From Apostichopus japonicus (Eukaryota; Echinodermata; Holothuroidea; Aspidochirotida; Stichopodidae), in assembly GCF_037975245.1 (NCBI RefSeq), contig NC_092568.1:28206501-28270500 (forward strand): a stretch of DNA of 64,000 bases. Reading direction: 5' to 3'. Positions 12,331-26,080 of the stretch are shown here, piece by piece. Every line of letters starts with the position of its first letter. Within the stretch, counting starts at the first letter, position 1. The translations under genes were made by a program, and so were the position numbers. Below the pieces are notes generated by a model. It saw only the letters and a program-made list of their open reading frames with translations. It did not search any database and was not told the DNA's origin.

Positions 12331-15300
12331 CTACATACTCAGGTCTTCACCCTGCACGAGTCTTGAACGAAGTCTCCAGACATCCTGATCAAACAAAAGA
12401 AATAATTAACAAATGAAAACTTCAAGCAAATTAAAATGACAAGCAACAGAGTAAGTCTTTTCCAGAAACATTGGCTTTTAATTATTTGTTAACATTTATG
12501 CTAAACATCTCTCCTAGCAGAAATGTACCAGTTGTGAGTACACACCGATCTCTTTGCTGGTCGTCAACTCCTGTTAGTTGTTCTGCAATTTCTGACTTGT
12601 GCATTTCTGTGTCTACAAAAAGTAACTTTGGAACTCACCAGACACAGATTATCTACGACATAAACTAATTACAAGGGGTCGAAATTTTGTCCTTACTCCT
12701 TAGGACTCAAAATTTAAAATCTCTCTAAAAATACAAATCTAGTGGTAAGGTATTGTCAAAAACAAAGGTTCCTCCTTAAAACAACTTATCATTAATTAGA
12801 AAGATAAGTTCTGACTGTGACTCTCAGTTTGAAGAATTTTAGAACCTGTAGCCATTTAGAAGTCAGATATTGGAAATCTGGAACATTTAAATTTTGTCTC
12901 ACATTAAAACTCTTCTAAAGCTATATCCTGTGGGTTCCATCTATTTTCGATTCAAACTATCACAATTTTTGGTGTTTTGCACAGAGCTTTATTCTGTTGA
13001 ATTTGGAACATTTACAACAACAATGCCGGTTGTTTTTCCTTGACACAATGCAGTCCCAATTTTCAGACATTTAACCACCCTGGGATGACAACAGGAGAAG
13101 AGACAAAAGAAAACAGCCTTGTGAAAACATTTGTGTTTCGCTGGGTACATTCTCTATTATACTGCTTATTAGCCTAAGTGGATCCTGGTGTCACCCTTAA
13201 AGACTTCCATAGACAACAACCAGATCAACATGTTCATGCTCTTGATAAAAACCTATACACCACCTCAACCCCCCCCCCTCTCCCACCCCTCCCTTCTTTC
13301 CCTCACCTTAATATACACAAATATTTTTTGTGGTTAGTTTAGTGCTTTTATCAACCATACCTCAAAGGCAACCTCCACATCAGGTCCATATTTTTTGAGG
13401 ATGACTTCATCAGCTTCCTGCTTCACCTTCTCCTGGTTAGTTCCTCTCACATCGATGTAGGAACAGTCTGAGGAAGCATAGTGGCATGAGATTGCCTATA
13501 AAGAAAAATTCAAAATTTAGCGATTTTCGTAAATATTATCAACACGACATCACTTCCATATGCAAGAAAGCCATTACATCTCAATTCTCTGGTACTCACC
13601 TTTTGTTGTTTTGTAAATCACTATAATTACGGACAATTCGTAACATTACCTCTTCTTTTCTGCATGCTGGGCTTATAAATCAACCCGCCTTTGTGACAAG
13701 CACAAACAGATACTGCTCTTGTTTAGCATAACTTTCAACAGAACCACTTTAAAGCAGAACAGTGCAGAGCCTCATTAGACATGGCAGTATAATCACAAAC
13801 TGCAGACACTAGATCAGATGTGTTAATTCATTATTATATCCTCAGGCCAACACCAACCAATGGAAATTTACAGTAAAGAAATGACAACAAATTAACTGCT
13901 TTTTTTAATATTTTAGATTCTATTAACATGTTTGCTAAATATGTATGGGTTTAGCAATAACTACAGCTGAATTTTCCATTTGTGTTGTAACTTTGCCACA
14001 CTCTGACCATGTCATATTATATTTGCAGACACCGATCAATTTAACTAATTAAGAAAGGGGAATGCATGGCTACTGCCAAATGGCTGTTGCTAAGTAGCTA
14101 GTTATTACAGTAATTGTTTAGTCCAACATAGACAAATTTGTGTTCCACAAAATTTACTGCAATCTGAAATGGTAAAACCAAAAACAACTTCTTTTGAAAA
14201 CGAACCATTTTGAGGTATGAAGCATCTGTTGTGATAATTATCCTTGATTATCTTATATTATATTTTAAGCTAATGACTTTGAATTGCATGTATTACCCTT
14301 GTCAGTATATCTTAAACTTAACCTAGAGTTGATACAGCTTACTGTTAAGGAACAACTGATGTTTATGTTCCAGTTGTAGTTTTAACTCACCTTTCTGAAT
14401 CCACTTGTCTTGTTGGATCCTGAACCATGGATCAAGAGCGGGTGAAAGAATACAGTGTCACCTTTCTCCATTTCCAAATGAACTCTTGGCATGCTGGGAT
14501 CAAAACTCTGAATGCCGTGGTAAAGCTTATTCACTCCCATCTGATTGAAGATCAATGACAAAACGTATAGTGAAATAGTTGAACAAGTTAATACTGATAA
14601 GTTAATACTGATAATACTTTAACTCACTGATTCTTTTAAGCGAATTATGACTAACTTTTCTTCAGGAAGGACTTCAGGAAGGACATGACTAACTTTTCTT
14701 CTGTCCCCCCTTCTTCTCCCCTTGTTTCCCCCCCCCCCATCACTCCTCTTCTCATAGCTCTCTTCCACCCTTTTTTCTCCACACCTTTCTGTCTTTGTCC
14801 CTCCACTGTTTATCTCCTACCTCTCCTCTTCCCCTGTTGGTTTCTTTCTTTCTTCTCTCCATCCCTTGTCTACTAATCCCCTTACATCTATCTCTTTGTG
14901 TTCACCATGCTCATTAACCTGTCTGTATTCTGTGTGTGTTTTTGTCCCTCCTGTTACTGTTACTTGTCATTTAGCCTTTGAAGAAGATCCTGCTAGGATC
15001 GAAACGTCAGGCCAACTAACTTTTACACAAGCGAATTATATATGTTAGATACTAAGATAATTAGGTCATTTGGGAATTTTTTTGTATACCAACTTAGGTA
15101 TAATTTTGCGGAATGTTTAGTTATCACATTTGTGTATAATGTTCTTCAGTTTATCTGCTTTAATACAAACATCCTGAACTACATTAGTGACCCTGTTAAA
15201 AAGGAAAAAATGCAGTAGATGCAATTGTGCCTATGAAACAGGGCAACAGTGCCTATTGGCAACAATGTCCATCAAACAGGTCAACAGTGCCTTCTGGCAA

Positions 15301-18300
15301 CAGTACCTATCAAACAGCTGCAACTCCCCTTCAGCAAGGCTAAATCAATATCAAAGGCAACAGTGCCTATTGTATGAAACTGCACACCACAATAAAATGA
15401 TATCCTTCTCAGCCTGGCTGCATGATGTTGCAGCCCATCCCCCCTCCCCTACCCCAGCATCCTACTTTTGACATGGTGCTTTACAGAAATCCATTTTGCA
15501 TTCACACTGATAAGAATAAACACAATTCATTAATAGGTTATTTGCAGGGAATAATTTATCCAATATAGCATCACAACGTACTATGCAAGCAAAACTAACA
15601 AATTGCGATACAAGTGCTAAGTCGTATAGAAGTTTTGACACACAGGAACTATAGCATTTTATATGAGAGAGTCTAACTGCCTTCAAAATTGCTACACAAA
15701 ATCTGAACGCTATAGATTATTCCCTGATTTGTCTTCCTTAACTATTAAGATATCAACTTGGACTTTGACACAACAGTCCAGGTAAATTTCTATTTGAAAT
15801 ACTGACTGTAAGTTGGAACAGTCAACAAACTAATTAGTTTTACCGTGAACCAACCCACGTTTGTTTAGCAGATCGATATGTAAAGAAATTGACAAATCTA
15901 ATAAATGAGGATTTCAATGTGATAATATTTCAAAGATTGAACACTTGCTACCAAAGAATAATACATCTTTCTTCTGAAAGACTCAACCATTCAATATGTT
16001 TATTTTTCAAAACTACAGAAGGTCATCAAATACCACTCCTGCAGCCCTGCTAATGGCTCCAGAGAAAGAATCAATGTATCACTCTGGAATGTCTTGCAGC
16101 ACTCTAAATTTGCTGAAACAAGACTTGGGCACCAATCTATCCACATCATACACAATGCAATAGGTTCCAATCGTGAATTTTCTGCACTCATGTAACCTTT
16201 TCCATGAAACATTTCTGCATGTTGTGACCAAAAAAACCCCCCAAACAAATGGTTCATTTACAACTTATTAAACTTGAAATCTGACTCAAGAGCCAGTACA
16301 TGTAATATTCTTGGTTAAGTCAACATTTAAACCTCATCACAAACTTGTTCAAACACTTTTCAAACACAAATACTAAAATCATAGATATTTTCACCAAACA
16401 AAATAAAAATTAGAAAATTGCATTTCACATAAATGACGGGAGAAAAAGTTTACACAAAAAAATACCTTTTCAGATTTCTATGTAAAAGTCAGGAATTTTC
16501 TATTCCAATTTTCCTTCCTACTTTACGTTTCTTATCTAGCCAAGTCCATAAATAACATCTTCCTTGTTTCCCAGAGAAGGACATAACAAGGGATGCTGAA
16601 TATATGTACACACCTCCCAGTCCGGATACCCATGGTCCAAGAGATCCCCTTTGTGACTACCAGGGACCACCACAAGGCACCCATTGGCACGATTGACTTT
16701 CTCCATGGCTGTCCATGATGCAACAATATTTTCTGCTGGCCTGAAGGGAAAGTAGTACAGGTCTTGGTGCAATGGATGACGAGAGGTCAAGGTACCTGTC
16801 AATAAATGAAACACATGTGTAAGATGTTAACCCTTTATTTTCTTCTGACAGAGATATAGGGACATTGAAAAATTCTCACAAGGATAAATAAAATAACAAT
16901 GGTGTACAATTCTGTGAAGGCTTATTTTCACCTTTGTTTTCTTCACTGACAATTGGGTTTTTTACAATGAAATTAACACCAATTGCAAACAAACTTTCTA
17001 ATATAAATATCAGGGCCGAAAAATTTAGTGTTTGCTGATTTATACCCAATATAGAGTGACCATATGTTTTCTTTTCCTTTATTTAATCAAGTGCTACAAA
17101 TCCAGCCTCTGACCATGCAAACCAGTGTTCGCATTAAGACGCGCTATTGAGGGATTCCCGCCATTTATCTAGAGGGTCCTGCAAAAATATTTTTTCCGGG
17201 GGAATTTCCCGCAGCAATTCCTGGTAGTTCCCGCAACTTCCATTACTGTAGTTACAAAACCTGCCAATAAAATGTTGGATACTATAAAGTTTTGTTAACT
17301 CCTGTAAGGAGTAATGTGATTGGTCATATCTTTCCAAAAAGAAAACACTGGCATCGTTAGTGCGGCACTGCACAGTGTGTATTGGCGGCGGCAATGGTCG
17401 ACCATTTGTACCGCACTGTATGTACTATATGTGTGCTAAATCTCGGTATGGGCACATGTACGTACATCTAACTTACTTACATCATGACATCCCCCCGCCC
17501 ACCCCCCCCCCAAAAAAAATGAAAAAAATGAAAATCCCAGCAAACTTTGATAATCCGGCCCAAAAATAAATTGACTGAGGGGATTTCCCCACTTTTTCAA
17601 ATTCCTAACGCAAACATTGATGCAAACTGAATGATCTTCAAATGTTCTACTAGTCTGGGGCATTAATGTTAAACATAGATGTTAAAAACATTGAAAATTA
17701 TGATAACTCATGTTAAAGTATGTTACTTTCCAACAAACACTCCATCCTAAATAGGGTCAAAAAAATACCGTTTGCTGATTAATATGACATGCAATGTCTT
17801 TAAGTAAACTACACTTTTACTATAGCCAAGTACTTTAACTATGTTCAATGATTTTGCAAAGTCAAGTCTCTGACTGTGCAAAATGGATGACCTTCAAATA
17901 TACTGTTAGTCTGTTATGTTAGTGTTTACCATAGATGTTGATAACGTTGACAAAGTATGTTGCAATAATTTTCCAAACAAAGACACCCTTCTCAAGGAAT
18001 TGTAGCAACAGATTGTCTACTTAAGGCTAACTTGAACTTAGATAATGTCATATTTTCTTGGAACAAAATGAATTGTGTATGAGTAAGAAACATTTTACTG
18101 ACAAGAATTTATGCAGAAGTGGATCATGCGTATGTCATTTTAGTGATGAAATGCACCAGCTGCCTCAAGTTAATATCTCCAAATGGCGATATATTCCACA
18201 AGAAACAAAACTCCCCAATTCCCCTATCACTTCTTCGTATTCATCTGCTCTCTTTTTCTTTGTTATTCTTTTGTTTTTGGGGGGTTTTCTGATAGTTAAA

Positions 18301-21300
18301 TAACAATTTTTTGTACTTGCAGTGAGTAAGGTAGTCTTCATTTCAACAATTTGGTTACCATCAGTCAATGTTTGTTTGTGTTTTACTTTAAAATCCCCTT
18401 TATTCACTGTATCAAGGGAAGGGCACTAATGTTACAACTAACATATAATATTGGTCTCAAACTGCTTATACACATTCTTGTCAGAACTGTACTAAGCACT
18501 GCAAGATATGGTAACTGTCATACCTGAAATGCAATTAACCTTGACAAGTTACAAGGACAAGAGCTCAAAGTACAATCATTAGTGGCAGATATATTATCTA
18601 AATGAATACAGAGTCCCAACGTTTATCTAGGAGTAAGACAATTCTATTAAACACACCAATATCTGGTTAACTTTAACTCAGATAGTACTATACTTTGTTC
18701 AAACACAAATTATTGTATCAAGATTGTTAATATCAGCTACTTGGATGATTTCCAACATTTAGGTATTATAAAAAAAAACTTGGAAATTAATCTAAGTTTG
18801 ATCAAATGCTTTTAAAATTTAAGTGAACTAAAAAATTGTATAATTTCTGCTTTCCTGATTGATTATCCATAAAAGAACAAGGAAGTATGAACACAACAAA
18901 CAAAATATTCAACAATGGCTACCAAATCAGTAAGCTGGCTGTAATGCTTTGAGAAGAAAATGATAATCAAACTCAGGACAAAAAACAAGGCTGTAATAGG
19001 CTCACCCATCAGTATCAAAGAAGATGATTTAAGAAAAAGACAATGCATTTTGTTTACACTTCTTAGGGGTGGGGGAGGGGGGAGGGAGGGAATTGATAAG
19101 GTATCAAACTTGAAAGCAGCCGGTGTTTTTGGTAGTCACATTCCACTTCTCATTAGGTACAAAGGGCACTTGAAGTTTGAACAATGCTGCTATAGACCAG
19201 CAGAAGTCAATAACTGTTTGTTCAGATCATGAAACCCACAGTAAGTCATGACCTGCTAGTGACGATGTTAAAGGTCTTTCCCCTCGTTATCCTATGTAAG
19301 TCAGGTGAAGCTATGTAATTCCACTATGAATAGATCTATCATATATTTGTTAGTTTTGTGTTTGTTCATTATCTATTGTTTCTTGTCATGGGGGGACTGC
19401 TAGAATAAGCTATGCTTCCTCAGTCTTCCTCCACCACCTTATAAAAATGTTGCAAAATATTGTATACTTGCACTGTGGAAATCAACATCAAACTCAAATC
19501 TTATCATCATATTAGCCAACGATGGTGGCTTGGCATCCCCTTTAAAGTTGTTCACCTTCTGTTTTTCCAGGATGTCAGTATTACTGATCACTCACCTGGA
19601 TCTGGTGGTTTGTTGATCAGCATTGAATGCATGGCTTTGATGTTTGGTCCAGTGAAACAAGTAACATAGTGAAGAATCTGGAAAAGATGCAGAATAAATA
19701 CATGAAATAAATTCTACACATATACATTCTAAAATTCTCCATTAATGTGATAACTGAAAGGAAAACAAGGTGTGGTAAAGTGTTATTCACAAGTATTTTT
19801 TGTATTTGGAATTATTGAATTCGGCAGACGATGATCTTACCACAGAATCAAAAATTGCAATAACAACAAAAACGTCAAAAGAGTCCAGTGTTTTCCATTG
19901 TAGTTGGATGACTTGTACAGATAAAGTTTGGCAAAACAACACAGCTTAGTCCAATGTTTTACACCATATTTGTGATTTACCTCTGGCAGGCAACAGTATT
20001 CAAAGAGGATGGGGTCGTTGTATAACTCCTGTATCTTGTTGATGGCTTTCTCTCCTGTCACATACTCCGATGAAATGATGCTAACATCCTTCATGACAAT
20101 AAGACCAGGGACCTTAACATCTCCTCGACAAATTTCCTCAAATCTCTTCCTGTTGAAAAATTGATTTTTGGGGTCAACAGTGCAAAGATATCACAACTCA
20201 AATCTTTTAACAATTTTAACATGTATACTACATTACACTATATACGGTAAACAATTAGGTCCTTTTGCCCCTATCCTATTGACACACAATTATGAAACTT
20301 ATACTGAAGAGTAAGTATTCCACATGCACTAGCTGAAACCCCATATCAATATTTTGCCCCTAACTTATGATATGGCTGATTGAATGTAAGCTATTTTGAT
20401 TGGCTCAACCTTCAACTACTACAGGAAGTTGGATGACAGAAGTGGGTTCTGTGGTTTCATCAAAATGACCTTCAAAAGCTTTACTTAGGCTATTATAATA
20501 ATCTTCTTATTGATCTATCCTTGAAACCTGATAGTTGGAATGTATGTTTAGCTGTAAAAAGTCTTTGGACTTAGCATTTTCATCAAAATGCATCTTTTTT
20601 GTAGAAATATTCTTTTCCTCTGTGGATAAATGATTGACAAATTGTAATAGAGACATTTTCAGCTGAATTTCCCCTGATGAAATCATCCATTCTGTTGTTA
20701 CTGGATACACTTAAAACTGATTAGAAAATTTTAAACCTTCATATCTTTGTGATACAAGATGCTAATAAATAAGACAATTCTTAGCAATTTTGTTAAGCAT
20801 TCAATAGCCACTAGAAAATCCTTCTACAGGAAGCTAAAACTTGTTATTTAACCCTGATGCAGCAGCTGTCAAAAACACTTGAAGTGCAAAGGACAATTTT
20901 CATGAATGAACAGCAATTGACAGAAATTCATGGAGGATTTATCTGAGCTGCACTGTTAAGCTAAAGTAAAAAAAAACAACACAGATTTACAATCAATTGC
21001 TTTATTTCTTTCCTTTATACACACATATTCATACAGTAACTGGAATATAATGTTTTAATCAGCTGACTGAGAACAGTCCACATAATTTGTGGCCTCTGGC
21101 AATCAGAGAGATGAGGCAACTGAACTTGAAGGCCTTATTATGAATTCCATTGTAAACATGGCCACAGTGATAACCATCTTGACATTCTTCCTTTTGCAAT
21201 AATATTTTAACTAATGATCACACAATCATGACGATACACTTTTCGTCAAAGGTTTGGTCCATTTGTTAGAGATCAGGTGAATGAATAAATCCAAAAGTAA

Positions 21301-23400
21301 ACATTGCCTTTGTCTAATAACACATTAACGGTTTTTGGTTACAACATTAATCGGACGATACATTTGCTAGCACATACATGTATTGTCTTGACATACAAAA
21401 ATAATGTAGACTGGACAATTGACAATTATTACTGCCCAGGCTTAGTGCAGTCAACCTCTGGCAAAGCACTTAAAGGCTCAAGGGTATTTTGTTGAAGTTG
21501 TCTGTTAAATGACTCGCTCTTCTATGGAAATGTTATTTTGAGAGAGAGGGAGAGACCTGAAGCGATGAACTCCATGACAGACTTTACGTACAATACAGTT
21601 GGTTCTAGGCATTGTGATTGCGTTAAAAATACACAGCCCAGCAATAGCCCATTTTACAGTGTTTGTTAAAGGGTGTGAAGACTCGCGCAAAAAGAAACGT
21701 CTAATGCTGGTAATTTGACCTAGTTTCGAATGAGGTGTAACAGAAGTGTTAAACACTACCATCGATCCCAGAAAATACACATACAGCTTGCTACCGTTGG
21801 TAATTAGACACTAGTGCACAGTCAGTACATACAGCTACGGTCAATACCCACAGCACAAACGATACAGCGATGGACATCTCAGGTCCAGCTAAAGATAACA
21901 ATTAAGGTATATCACGTTTCATTACTGTCTGCATTTTGTAGCGACATGAACAAAATGTCACTTGCAAGTAACAGAAAGTTAACTTTTTCAGATGGCACCA
22001 CGCGGCTTGGGGCGAGTCTTCAATGCCTTTAAGCTGATACAGTACAGTACATTGCACAATCCTTCACAATTTTAAATTAAACATTAAACAATGCATTTTG
22101 ACCTACTTGTATCGGTGCAGCTTGTCATCACTGACAAGATTCTTGATCACCAAGAAACCATTTTTGTTGTAAAATTCAATCTGTTCTTCCGATAGATGCG
22201 AGTTCTTCTTAACATATTCTATTGGTCTTTGACTGTGAGAATACAGCGAGTTCAGATCATTTAGTGTCTTTGTTGGTATATTAAGGATAAACTTGGTACA
22301 ATACATACATTTGACTTGGATACATTTGACCTAGAAAGTGTACACATAGCCAGAGACTCTAAAACTGGACTTGTGGGTGCAACTTTTTTACACCAGCTGA
22401 TAGCACTTTGGTTAAACTACAGATGCATAATCCCACCTGATTCACTGCAATGTGTATGGTTTTATGTGCATAATTAACTAATTAGTATCTATATAGGTCA
22501 AATATTACAATTATAGCAACCTTCTATACTGTGTCTTAAACATTTGTAAACACAAAATCATCTCCAAATATTGTCCTAGGTGCATTCAAGTGTTGCTGTT
22601 TTGAAATCTAGTAAAGTGACATGTCTTCTTGACTATTCAATCCTTAGTGTGAAACCAATGGACACCGACACTTTGTATGTAAGGTTCATGTACATATATT
22701 GGATAGGGTGGACACTAACATGATTTCATCAAGGAAGAGAAGGAAGAGATGACATGAACAGCTGCTAGTCATGAACCATGTTTCACAGCTTGTGTCTAAA
22801 TATGAACCCAAGAAATTTAGAATTTCAAAAATCCTGTTAATAAGATCATATTAACTGTATTAAAATTGCATTTGTTCTGCACAGAATGAAATACATATTC
22901 ATGCATTCGTGGAGGCCAATGAAGTACATCTGCAACTTAAAGAGTGTGTAGGATTCCATAAATATTGACAGTCGATCATTTTCTTTAAATCCTTTCATTA
23001 AAATGTTGGATATACTTGTGTCTTATGACTGCACATAATTGTCTGGCCACGTCCAGCCACCCACGTGTGGGGAACATTGAACTAAATGGTCTGCAAAGTG
23101 CAGTAATTGATACATATTTTACGTTTCCAATATAAGTGTATACACCATCGAAAAAGAAATCGCGACTTCGCTGAACTACTCTTAAAATACCTTCTGTGTA
23201 ATCATAGCCTAGAGTGACTGACTGACTGATGTACTTTCAAGGTTGTGTACTATGCTATTCATAGACCTAAGGCTAAGTTATGTCCTATTTTCCGTCCTAA
23301 ATTATGCCTAACTGGGAATTTTTAAAAAGGATACGATCTGCACATCATCAGTTGATGATTTTAGGTGCCTCTCGAGAGTCTTTAACCGTGAGGATGCCAT
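12331..23400 (-). CDS. PHYH: Peroxisomal phytanoyl-CoA dioxygenase (PHYH), eight exons
   Basis: Fe(II)/2-oxoglutarate-dependent 2-hydroxylation of phytanoyl-CoA, the first step of peroxisomal alpha-oxidation. Exons in transcript order: 23400 to about 23340 (tentative), 22232-22107, 20149-19981, 19677-19596, 16795-16614, 14540-14391, 13495-13361, 12384-12331 (TAG). Exons 2-8 have GT-AG borders and join in phase. Family landmarks run in order: [32 protein letters not shown], then the iron ligands HQD within [25 protein letters not shown] carries the second His, [12 protein letters not shown] the 2-oxoglutarate Arg, and the end reads [17 protein letters not shown]. Total is about 320 residues against 338 in human. 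Exon 1 has ATG plus RLKTLERHL, a perfect PTS2 (R-L-x5-H-L). Its phase does not fit the best exon-2 acceptor, so exon 2 may start further upstream or a small exon is missing. Confidence 0.93.
14638..15039. mobile_element. Retroposon-like insertion with 11-bp target-site duplication
   Basis: The direct repeat AAGCGAATTAT at 14638-14648 and 15029-15039 brackets a 380-bp insert in the PHYH intron between exons 5 and 6. The insert begins with a short internal duplication (GACTAACTTTTCTTC twice), continues with a C/T-rich stretch, and ends with the block GAAGATCCTGCTAGGATC then GAAACGTC. That block recurs in repeats of many animals (from memory). The long duplication suggests target-primed integration, but no poly-A tail is obvious. 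Confidence 0.65.
15225..15375. repeat. Degenerate short tandem repeat
   Basis: About five imperfect units of roughly 30 bp built on GGCAACAGTGCCTAT with CATCAAACAG spacers. It opens a 94-codon frame, judged an artefact. Confidence 0.55.
21666..22032. mobile_element. TTAA-bounded MITE (piggyBac-like ends) in PHYH intron 2
   Basis: Both ends are TTAA. The termini TTAAAGGGTGTGAAGACTCG and CGAGTCTTCAATGCCTTTAA are inverted repeats of about 19 bp with a few mismatches. A second copy in opposite orientation is at 40578-40914 and an end fragment is near 53950. No coding capacity. TTAA ends are typical of piggyBac-type insertion; assignment is by ends only. Confidence 0.7.
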
Positions 23401-23401
23401 G

Positions 23402-24590
23402 GTTTCTTCGTTGAACAGTACACCTTTCAGTCTCGGAAGGTTGATGCAACGGCGACTGTGACGAAGCAATGCCAAGTGACGTTGACGTTTAGCGAGGCGG
23501 TGGGTTGTAAATTTGTTACCCAGGGTTAGAGATAATGTTGGAAAATGGTCGGTGTTTACATCATGAGTACTACGAAGGCCTGTTGGTGCCATGCAGCCAA
23601 AATTTCCGTATATACATACTGTACTATTTCGAGGAACTAGTGCGCATGTTCTGGGTATAAAGCCTAAATTTAGGTATATCTCGAACAGAAATTGAATTTT
23701 GATGATATTTCCCAATTATCCAGCACTTGAAACATTAAATATGAAATGATACAACATTGGGCAATATGGAGGAGGGGGGGGGGGGGGGGGTGGGTGCTGA
23801 CTGAGACCAAGATTTGTCCCCTGTCATACAGTGTAAAAAGCCAACTAGAGTATCAGCGGCAGTTGGGTAGATATGAAGCTATCAACAAAATGTGGAATGG
23901 GAAATAGAAGGAAACCGTTGGCCATGAAGTTTAGTTCCTTCGCCTAACAAATTTCACATCTTGATGACACGATAGAAATGTCAATATTTTATCTCAAAAT
24001 TTGTCATTTCTTTTCTCAGACGTTTTCCATTTTTTTCTGGAAAATTATACTTTCTTTCTCGAAAGTTAAACCTGTAATACAAATTTTGTGCTCTTTTATC
24101 TCACAATTTCTATACAAAAGAAATTGTTGCGATATTAATTATTTTCATTTTGTTCCAATCGTGAGTCTGTATTTTCCAACTTTCCACCTTTTTTTTGGAG
24201 TTTTCGACTATTATATCTCTCTTTTTATTTTGAGCTTACGGTCTTGCATCTCGATATTTCAATTTTATCTCAAATATTCTAGAACCTACAGTGTTATAAT
24301 ATGAATATCGCAACCTATTAAAGGTTATTTGGACGTGGCCTAAAGAAAATGTGGGGATTACGTGTGAACGTGTAAAGTTTACACAAAAAGTAGGTCAAAG
24401 GTATTTTTGGGACAAGTGCACGGGTCCAAATCCTTCTCGGCAAAACGTCAATTTTCGAAAGTTTGTCATTATGACGACTTGTTGCATCTCGGTAAATTTA
24501 ATAATTTTGTCGTTTTGACCAGTTGTTAAACTCGGCAAAACGTCATATTTCGGAATTTTGTCATTTTGACGAGTTTGTTACTCTTTCATC
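23402..24590. other. Upstream flank of the dioxygenase gene, no other gene
   Basis: Contains a poly-G tract (about 23773-23791) and a T-rich 24.0-24.3 kb stretch with a Phe/Ile-rich open frame that looks compositional. The PHYH promoter should lie in the first few hundred bases, but I see no distinct element. Confidence 0.4.
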
Positions 24591-24599
24591 ACCATTATT

Positions 24600-24790
24600 A
24601 TCACTCAGGAAATCTACAATAAAGTTCACGCGACCTTCATTTTTGGTGGATTATGTCTTTTATTAGTGATTCCAATTAACATGAACATTAGAACCCAGTG
24701 CAAGTTGACAAATGATGCGGCGAACTGGAACCCCAGCCTATGTTTTAGGATAGAATACCCCTCAATTGTTGGAACCCATGACAACTATGA
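24600..24790 (+). repeat. Dispersed repeat, inverted partner at 44270-44460
   Basis: Includes AAATCTACAATAAAGTTCA, CATGAACATTAGAACCCAGT and GCAAGTTGACAAATGATG, all found in reverse complement around 44275-44455. It lies on the outer side of the hAT fragment, as does its partner, so the two form part of a larger inverted duplication. Confidence 0.65.
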
Positions 24791-25750
24791 TCTATGAATA
24801 AATTTTATCGTCAGACTTAGAATAGGTCCCATGTGAGTGGTGGCTAAAGTGATGAAGGCATCCAAATAAATCAGTGGTTGTTCGTTGGAGTCCTCACGCA
24901 AGTTACCTCGGTTGCTAGGTGGATCTGCATCTGGTAATCGGGTGAATTATGGTCGGAGCGTACTATGTAACCACCGTGTACCCAGGAACGTAGCTAAGGC
25001 CTGCTGATTGAGGGGGGGGGGGGGGGTGAAGTGGCTAAAAATCCAACTGGATGGGTTTAAGCCAGAAAATTTCGACTGCTGCTTTGTACCCCCCCCCCAC
25101 CCTCGCGCTACTCGTCAACGATACGGTCAGTGTCACTCAGTCACCCAATCTTTCGCGACGGCACTTTTGTTCCGAACTTTTTTTTCGATACATTTGTACC
25201 CACTGGCACTCATTTCACAAATTATTATTTTTATTTAGTTCGGGCAAAATGCTGATAAATTTTCGGGCACCTACTGAAAGAAAGATAATTTGCAATGTGT
25301 TTTTCAGTAGTTAAACTGATATTATTATTACCATTAATATTGTAACGACTTTCAAATAATTCTAACCAATATGGAAGGGTAATAAGACGGAAATGATTGT
25401 ATGCTATTTGCATGCGATGTAAAAACCGATGCATGTCTCTATGATTTGCATTAACATGTGGAACGCGCGCGTAGCGTAGCGCGCGAAAAATTTTGGTTAC
25501 CCCCCCCCCCCCAATCAAATTGGCTCCTACGCCTATGACGGTATAGTTCTATTACGCATTTTTTAATTGGAGTATTCAAAATCATACATAGGTTTGTACG
25601 GTGGAGTATAAGAATCGCGAGATACAATTTCTCAAAGTGGCAAGAAAAACGTGGTAAATATAACAGATTCAAGGTAAATTTTGACCGAAATTTTTCAATT
25701 TTTAGGTTATGCACAATCACAGGAATAAATGAATAGGCCTAGATAAACTA

Positions 25751-25785
25751 GAGTGCGACAGTCGGAAATTCCGACTGTCGCACTC
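25751..25785. repeat. 35-nt perfect hairpin
   Basis: GAGTGCGACAGTCGG, an AAATT loop, then the exact reverse complement. The homologous position in the other hAT copy (41998-42032) keeps the outer arms with small changes. Confidence 0.85.
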
Positions 25786-26080
25786 CAATTTTCCAACTAT
25801 CGTCAGTTTGACCAAGTTAGGGGTTAGACACTCACACACCCCCTCTAGCGACGTCCCTGCGTGTACCCAGTGTTCTCACTGTGGAGTAAACTCCGGTATC
25901 ACTCAACAACAAGGTAACATGGGATGCGCTGCCACGGAATATGCTCCCTATTTCATTTCCCCAATATTAAGGACCGGGCACCGTCTTTGAAACACCATCT
26001 ACAACTAAACAACCACTAACAAGCTTTGGCTCAAGCTATGAAGTGCTGTCTCTTATGATAATGACGGGGCGCACTAGTTT

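Noticed and set aside
23308-23715. 135-codon ORF read as one protein
   Set aside because: Only its last part from the internal ATG (PTS2 segment) fits PHYH; the upstream part has no support.
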